DNA from: Phoronis ovalis
Lineage: Eukaryota; Phoronida; Phoronidae
Direction: 5' to 3'
Length of the DNA: 11,728 nucleotides
Assembly: GCA_028565635.1 (NCBI GenBank)
Contig: JAOXYB010050791.1
Location: forward strand, 1-11,728
The notes beneath the pieces are model-generated. The model was not told where the DNA came from. It did not search any database and was given only the letters and a program-made list of their open reading frames with translations. The translations under genes and the position numbers were made by a program. Positions 9,701 through 11,728 of the stretch are shown here, one piece after another (position 1 is the first letter of the stretch; every line of letters starts with the position of its first letter).

Positions 9701-9913
9701 GATGTTATGCAGGAAACTGTAATTTTTCCTAAGACTTTGAAACCAGGTAGTAATATTTACAAGCATTATGTGTAATAATAAAAACATGATCAACTGTATA
9801 GACAAACCTGCATTTTGTAGAAATTATATCTACCATATGATCCATGTTTCACATCAACTTTAGTCATCAGTATGTCATATGGGATGTTTTGATTCGAATC
9901 CCAGTACACTTCA
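651..9913 (-). CDS. Partial WGR-domain poly(ADP-ribose) polymerase gene, seven exons, both ends missing
   Basis: PARPs transfer ADP-ribose from NAD+ to proteins or nucleic acids. WGR-type PARPs usually act in the nucleus, where WGR and the regulatory domain sense DNA breaks. The spliced minus-strand model gives about 310 residues: WGR about 1-105 (W-G-R at 51-53, KTGNEW at 82-87), PARP regulatory domain about 140-268, and the start of the catalytic domain from 269 (NPLDY at 276-280). All six introns are GT-AG and every junction keeps frame, which strongly supports the model. The NAD+-binding H-Y-E residues are beyond the left edge. The N-terminal region is not identified, so the class is open. 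By wording the WGR (YDI.MTKVDV, NFYKMQ, WGRIGDDGQYQ) seems closer to the invertebrate ankyrin-WGR PARPs (C. elegans PME-5 type) than to PARP1/2/3. That placement is from memory and is less certain than PARP itself. Confidence 0.9.
994..1171 (-). CDS. PARP exon: C-terminal half of the regulatory domain
   Basis: The exon is 178 nt: 59 codons plus the first base of a Val codon. It begins IADLSNEYYHLVPQHGY, the 'L-S-N-x-F-Y-x-x-I-P' block conserved across PARP regulatory domains. It continues through LSPLDDSVTLEEQYRLLNSL and LEYEIAGQML, the helices packing on the catalytic domain. The acceptor is TGTTTGCAG| and the donor is AAAG|GTAAGA. An open frame extends a little past the donor into the intron, but the next exon fits only if the GTAAGA donor is used. 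Confidence 0.92.
1172..1767 (-). other. PARP intron containing a GC-richer segment of unknown origin
   Basis: This intron is bounded by good GT-AG sites, and the flanking exons join in phase 0. The part from about 1365 to 1640 is richer in G and C than its surroundings and has a stop-free minus-strand stretch of about 70 codons that has no ATG start. The flanking PARP exons join across it without a gap in the family pattern, so it is probably not a PARP exon. It may be a remnant of a transposable element; I do not recognise it. Confidence 0.5.
1768..1843 (-). CDS. PARP exon: regulatory-domain helix
   Basis: This short exon is 76 nt: one base completing Ser, then 25 codons (PIEKEVSEMDV to RSKCEK). 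It continues the helical regulatory domain with an acidic, charged segment ending at a phase-0 donor, AAG|GTAAGA, which is a strong splice consensus. The acceptor is a T-tract ending in TTTTTTTAG|. The segment itself is poorly conserved. Its assignment rests on position, exact frame fit on both sides and good splice sites. Confidence 0.82.
1844..2353 (-). other. PARP intron, AT-rich, nothing recognised
   Basis: This intron runs from donor AG|GTAGGC to acceptor TTTTTTTAG. Both strands are dense in stops, and I see no conserved exon, RNA gene or repeat. Confidence 0.7.
2354..2481 (-). CDS. PARP exon: start of the PARP regulatory (helical) domain
   Basis: The exon is 128 nt: 42 codons plus two bases of a split Ser codon. 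The key stretch is LPFGKIKRDDLIKAFKILQEI, which corresponds to the P-L-G-K-L-S block and the helix after it that open the PARP regulatory domain. In studied PARPs this helical subdomain covers the NAD+ site and is released on DNA binding. The acceptor is CTCTGTCTACAG| and the donor is AG|GTAGGC. The Phe after Pro where PARP1/2/3 have Leu, and the unusual Cys residues upstream, suggest this is not an ordinary PARP1/2/3 orthologue. Confidence 0.9.
2482..2883 (-). other. PARP intron, AT-rich, nothing recognised
   Basis: This intron runs from donor TTG|GTATGC to acceptor CTCTGTCTACAG. There is no coding pattern, clear repeat or RNA gene. Confidence 0.7.
2884..3028 (-). CDS. PARP exon: end of WGR domain and linker to regulatory domain
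   Basis: The exon is 145 nt: one base completing the Gly codon, then 48 codons, FNYQPGKYRLVD through SEYVQDFMKDL. The start corresponds to the last strand of the WGR domain, where family members have an aromatic-rich segment (for example the F..YP..FYPL block of PARP1). The lysine-rich rest is the linker to the regulatory domain. The acceptor is TTCTACGCAG| and the donor is TTG|GTATGC. It ends in phase 0, matching the next exon's start. Nothing in it looks degraded. Confidence 0.88.
3029..3743 (-). other. PARP intron, AT-rich, nothing recognised
   Basis: This intron runs from donor GG|GTAATT to acceptor TTCTACGCAG. A slightly GC-richer patch near 3160-3300 has no open frame of note on either strand and no recognisable RNA fold. 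Confidence 0.7.
3744..3913 (-). CDS. PARP exon: C-terminal half of the WGR domain with the W-G-R motif
   Basis: The exon is 170 nt: 56 codons plus two bases of a split Gly codon. It encodes KDLYFLFNCWGRIGDDGQ, a Thr-Pro-Phe turn, an acidic helix (AEEVVKEFCKVF) and KAKTGNEW. The Trp-Gly-Arg triplet names the domain and in studied PARPs contacts the 5' end of broken DNA. KTGN.W is the other invariant block. The acceptor is ACTTTAG| before 3913 and the donor is GG|GTAATT after 3744. The reading frame is shared with the flanking exons. Two bases left at the end join the first base of the next exon to give Gly, followed by FNYQPGKY. The domain looks intact, with no stops or frame breaks. Confidence 0.93.
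4008..4286. other. GC-richer island with open frames on both strands, possible transposon remnant
   Basis: Within the large PARP intron this segment is clearly richer in G and C than the DNA around it. The plus strand is open from 3941 to 4288 (115 codons). The minus strand is open for about 75 codons ending in TGA at 4060-4062, with another short open stretch beyond it in the same frame. Neither translation has a domain I recognise. A consensus-like donor (ATG|GTAAGA, near 4233) is present on the plus strand. A decayed mobile-element fragment is the most economical reading. An unrelated nested exon is possible but unsupported. Confidence 0.35.
4287..5266. other. AT-rich intronic stretch with a short repeated motif
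   Basis: No gene is visible. The 16-mer TAGCTTTTCAGCTAAT at 4984-4999 recurs with one mismatch at 5079-5094. Otherwise both strands are dense in stops and low in complexity. Confidence 0.5.
5267..5444 (+). repeat. Inverted repeat, left arm (178 bp)
   Basis: This arm aligns without gaps to the reverse complement of 5627-5804. I count about 23 differences in 178 positions, roughly 87% identity. Shared blocks include CTCTGTCTGTAAACA, GACAACAAGCCAAG, TACAACAATTGC and CTACAGAGTTATTCAAA. Similarity stops sharply at both ends. It could be one half of a fold-back element or one of two opposite insertions of the same dispersed repeat. Several small open frames here are by-products of the repeat and not genes. 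Confidence 0.85.
5627..5804 (-). repeat. Inverted repeat, right arm (178 bp)
   Basis: This is the reverse-complement copy of 5267-5444, separated from it by a 182-bp spacer. A minus-strand frame of 91 codons (5561-5836) covers this copy, but the corresponding frame in the other copy is interrupted (CAA in this copy is TAA there), which argues against a conserved protein. An RNA read through both arms could fold into a long imperfect hairpin. Confidence 0.85.
5805..7254. other. AT-rich stretch upstream of the GPCR, possible promoter region
   Basis: No gene is seen. This stretch must contain the receptor promoter if the receptor is transcribed on its own. TATAAAT at 6851-6857 is followed by two adjacent palindromes, TATACTAGTATA (6861-6872) and TAGTATACTA (6871-6880). 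In DNA this AT-rich they may be chance, so no promoter is claimed. Confidence 0.3.
7255..7274 (+). other. Candidate 3' splice site of a 5'-UTR intron of the GPCR gene
   Basis: A T-rich tract ending TTTTTGTTTTTCTACAG lies 48 bases before the receptor ATG, with AG at 7273-7274. Intron-free receptor coding exons are often preceded by a spliced non-coding first exon. The matching donor is not determined; GTAAAG near 6903 or GTAAAT near 7170 are possible. This is inference from the splice consensus only. Confidence 0.4.
7322..8281 (+). CDS. Intronless class A (rhodopsin-like) GPCR, orphan
   Basis: This is a 319-residue plasma-membrane receptor, presumably G-protein coupled; the ligand is unknown. 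Seven hydrophobic segments lie at about 7-33, 42-66, 94-117, 136-155, 176-206, 232-257 and 262-283. Class A landmarks are N26 (GN, TM1), L51-A-V-T-D55 (TM2), C94 and C172 (the usual extracellular disulfide pair), E118-R119-T120 in place of DRY, W144/W145 (TM4), P248 (TM6), N278-P-L-I-Y282 (TM7) and a basic-amphipathic helix 8. N-glycosylation sequons at N77 and N90 fall in a long first extracellular loop. TM3 has Asn101 where aminergic receptors have Asp, so a biogenic-amine receptor is unlikely. TM6 has C-S-F-L-P, with Phe in place of the toggle Trp. The ATG has G at -3, and an in-frame TAG at 7295-7297 rules out N-terminal extension within this exon. There is no internal intron. It lies inside a PARP intron, in opposite orientation. 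Confidence 0.93.
   Translation: MTVSVTCAIFMIILYILIAVGIIFGNCLVLAAFLKYRKKVLTVSNIFALYLAVTDLTVGFGTVPLSIGRNVAPYLNNLTLSSQENIFNKNKTLCLMSILFNFFPLVLSEMMLLLIAIERTIATFAPFKHRNITPFMTFVFSGMWWIAIFLTYILDCLIKNYIIEPNLVLESCQQGYLSAGILYFTYTFSLFSVLSCWILYFCIGIKIKVQNAHMSTVTQNQQGALTQERKTTTMMMVVLGAFTCSFLPINLISIVGVPISNEVDLILFGLLYFNSLVNPLIYSKASVQFHAVFLKILRLRRGNAVSPADTNNNGTNETT
8282..9807. other. Intronic stretch downstream of the GPCR with a GC-richer island
   Basis: Receptor 3' UTR is expected at the start. From about 8723 to 9093 base composition rises. The plus strand has an open stretch at 8723-8884 containing C-K-W-C-S-R-K-R-G-L-R-K, and a second one in another frame ending in a Cys-rich tail (FCSKNCEFCEA) near 9070. 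Both lack starts and are separated by frame changes, as in a decayed coding element. From 9100 to 9807 it is plain AT-rich DNA. No family is assigned. Confidence 0.35.
8437..8442 (+). terminator. Possible polyadenylation signal (ATTAAA) for the GPCR transcript
   Basis: ATTAAA, the commonest variant of AATAAA, occurs about 155 bases after the receptor stop codon, followed by a T-rich stretch (TTTTCAT...ACTTTTTTGG). In AT-rich DNA such hexamers arise by chance, so this is only a candidate for the transcript end. Confidence 0.25.
9808..9913 (-). CDS. PARP exon: N-terminal half of the WGR domain
   Basis: The exon is 106 nt. One base completes a split codon from an unidentified upstream exon, then 35 codons run from EVYWD to NFYKMQ. 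The string YDILMTKVDVKHGSYG followed by YNFYKMQ is the conserved first part of a WGR domain, the DNA-end-sensing module of nuclear PARPs. The acceptor is a strong pyrimidine tract ending in TTTTTTTCAG (before 9913) and the donor is CAG|GTTTGT (after 9808). The exon ends in phase 0 and continues directly at 3913, giving NFYKMQ-IIWMKAKDLYFLF, a continuous WGR sequence. The intervening intron holds the GPCR gene. Since the exon begins mid-codon and lacks an initiator, at least one more 5' exon must exist. Confidence 0.88.
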
Positions 9914-11728
9914 CTGAAAAAAACCAATGGACTGTTAGTGTTGTTAGACCCAATTTTACATTCATTTGTGACATTGTGATCGTACAATTAAGATCAATGC
10001 AAAATGTGCTAATGTGGTGACCAACTGGAAATTAAGATATTTTAATTTTTTTTTTTGCTGTATTCTTTTAAGGCATTGCTTTAAATGATTTTCCTTATTG
10101 TTTTTTTTTTATAAATAATTTACAGCTTATTTTTAGTTTATTTTTTTCCAAACCTGCTGCAAAAATAATCAAATAAGACAGAATGCAGATTTCTTGAAAG
10201 TAAGTTTAATAATTTAGTACTTCTGTTCAATTTGGGAATTAATTAGTATTTTATTAAAAGTGTACAACCACCATTACAGAAATAAACTGTTTAGTGCTAT
10301 CCTTTTCACTGTGCTTTTAATTTGGTATCAGTTTTTTTATATTAAATTATCCTGTATTTTATTCCCTTAAATGCCGCTTAACCAAATAATACAAACTATA
10401 CCTACATCAGTCTTAAATTTATTAAAAAAAAAAAATTAGGTAAAATTTGAAAGGCATAATTTTGTGGTTGAATATATAGCTGTTGATACAATACAGTAGC
10501 CTTTGCTTATCCTGCCATATTTCAACTAGATATTCGGTGAGTTGTAAACAACTCCGAGAGCGTACCCCAGCCAAGAATGCTGCCAGTTGGAGAGACCGGC
10601 CTAGTGAAGTTTACAGCTGGTGAGAAGTAGATGCTTATTAAAATCATAGACAACAAAAGCAATTATTATAAAATTCTGTTGATTCTTTTCTTCTTGGAAA
10701 TGCTTCAAAGATATGGGTCTGTTGGACTTGTTGGACCTGTTTATAGTTATCATTTATTAATAATAATTTTTGTGTTGTTCTTATGGAGGAATTCCCAAAA
10801 TTCTTCTAATATTGCTATATAATTTAAATACACATCCCCTTTCTGCTCATACTGTGTAACAGTATGCAGTATACAGCCAGAGCTTAATGTAAACAGATAT
10901 TACAAAGATAATATGCAGTCTGAGCATGATCTGGAGCTGATTAGCTATCTTTTATTACACTTTGTTACATAATAGACTTACTCAAAACCACAGCTGTTAT
11001 AATTCCTCTTAATACACAATACATTTTATAACTAGATATAAACACATTTCACCCTTACTGATTTTATTGTAGAAACAGATCTAAGTATTATGATGCATCA
11101 CAAAGACACAAAACCATTTAGTACTGTTCAGAAATTTTTTTTTTAGTTGCCAAACACCTCTAATTAGAAATAAATAAATACAGAAATTGCTTACAATGTG
11201 AAATTCTACGTCTGTGCCAACTTTCGTTATGCTGCGCTGAAAAAATAATTCTGGCTATCAAAGGGTTAACTAGCTTAAGTAAAGCTATTATCCATTTTAT
11301 TAGATTTTTAACTTTGTGTTTGAAACTTATTAAATGATCATTATCTTTACCCACTATCAAAATCTCTAGACAGTATCAAATACTGCTCCTCCCCATATAC
11401 AATGCAACTGTATATATATACTAATTAATATGTGTAATACTTTACAGCTTGTTCTTAATATATAAAGATATTATAATAATACTATGCAGAAAACAGTCTG
11501 AGCACATACTTGGTGTTTATCTGTGGTAACCTGATCAGAACTTGACACCTTGTAACCTCACATTCACTTGCAAATGGAGTTCAAACTATTTCACATGGCA
11601 TAAGTACACCATTAGACTCCCCATCCAACTCAATACAAAAATGTTGTACACAACGTTCATGCACATATCAAATAGAGCAACATTCCCGGAACTATTATCT
11701 CTTCATAATGTGAGTGTACACTCTTTCA
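9914..11728. other. Flanking or intronic AT-rich DNA beyond the first visible PARP exon
   Basis: At least one more PARP exon must lie upstream of 9913, because that exon starts mid-codon, but none is recognisable here. The stretch holds homopolymer runs (T-tracts near 10048-10150, A-tract near 10425-10437), a GC-richer patch at 10555-10620, and a small perfect inverted repeat GAGTTGT-AA-ACAACTC at 10539-10554. No RNA gene or other gene is evident. Confidence 0.45.
11195..11236 (-). other. Weak candidate small exon upstream of the PARP WGR exon
   Basis: A minus-strand stretch of exactly 42 nt lies between a strong acceptor (TTATTTTTTCAG|) and a strong donor (ATT|GTAAGC). One frame reads R-S-I-T-K-V-G-T-D-V-E-F-H-I without a stop. 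It lies on the correct side and strand to be a PARP linker exon. It would end in phase 0, though, while the 9913 exon needs two bases of a split codon, so another exon would have to lie between. There is no homology to support it. Confidence 0.15.

Noticed and set aside
9889-9905. GATTCGAATCCCAGT, resembling a tRNA T-loop (B box)
   Set aside because: It falls in the PARP WGR exon, and no matching A box, acceptor stem or anticodon arm is present nearby.
10551-10620. GC-richer patch whose minus-strand reading contains G-S-I-L-G-W-G-T-L-S-E, recalling a serine-protease G-W-G-T-L motif; the plus strand has an open stretch ending at a GTGAGA donor
   Set aside because: The match is too short, there is no catalytic triad context and stops lie close by. 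No convincing acceptor exists on either strand, and its phases do not clearly join the PARP exon at 9913.
10850-11545. Possible duplicate of an ATGCAG...TCTGAGCA motif at about 10910 and 11480
   Set aside because: The shared words are short and the intervening alignment needs many gaps. It is not distinguishable from chance by eye.
11590-11728. Minus-strand open stretch resembling a single hydrophobic segment (about 34 codons)
   Set aside because: It is short, without a start or supporting splice sites, and no homologous pattern was recognised. Chance is likely in this composition.
1-11728. Bacterial features such as operons, CRISPR arrays or insertion sequences
   Set aside because: Spliced exons with GT-AG introns, long non-coding AT-rich stretches and a metazoan receptor show animal nuclear DNA. 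No regular direct-repeat and spacer array is present.

Overview
The window is AT-rich eukaryotic DNA. It has GT-AG introns of a few hundred bases to almost 6 kb, compact conserved exons in a non-coding background, and a metazoan-type class A GPCR. I read it as an invertebrate animal, perhaps a marine one such as a mollusc, another lophotrochozoan or a cnidarian. The sequence alone does not fix the phylum.

Two genes can be supported. The first is on the minus strand and spans at least 9913 down to 651. It is a seven-exon fragment of a poly(ADP-ribose) polymerase (PARP). In transcript order the exons are 9913-9808, 3913-3744, 3028-2884, 2481-2354, 1843-1768, 1171-994 and 780-651. They join without breaking frame and give about 310 residues: a complete WGR domain, the PARP regulatory (helical) domain, and the first strand of the ADP-ribosyltransferase domain. 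The N-terminal part lies beyond 9913, either in the right flank or outside the window. The catalytic H-Y-E core lies off the left edge.

The second gene, on the plus strand at 7322-8281, is an intronless 319-residue class A (rhodopsin-like) GPCR with seven predicted membrane segments. It lies, in opposite orientation, inside the 5.9 kb PARP intron 3914-9807, which splits the WGR domain. It has several unusual residues at conserved positions, so it looks like a divergent orphan receptor. A strong splice acceptor 48 bases before its ATG suggests an intron in the 5' UTR.

The rest is intronic or flanking DNA. Structured parts are a degenerate tandem repeat of about 42 bp (61-226), two 178-bp copies of one element in inverted orientation (5267-5444 and 5627-5804), and several GC-richer islands of unknown origin (1365-1640, 4008-4286, 8723-9093, 10539-10620). 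The two genes have no obvious functional link. Their relation is positional, with possible transcriptional interference or antisense overlap of the unspliced PARP transcript.
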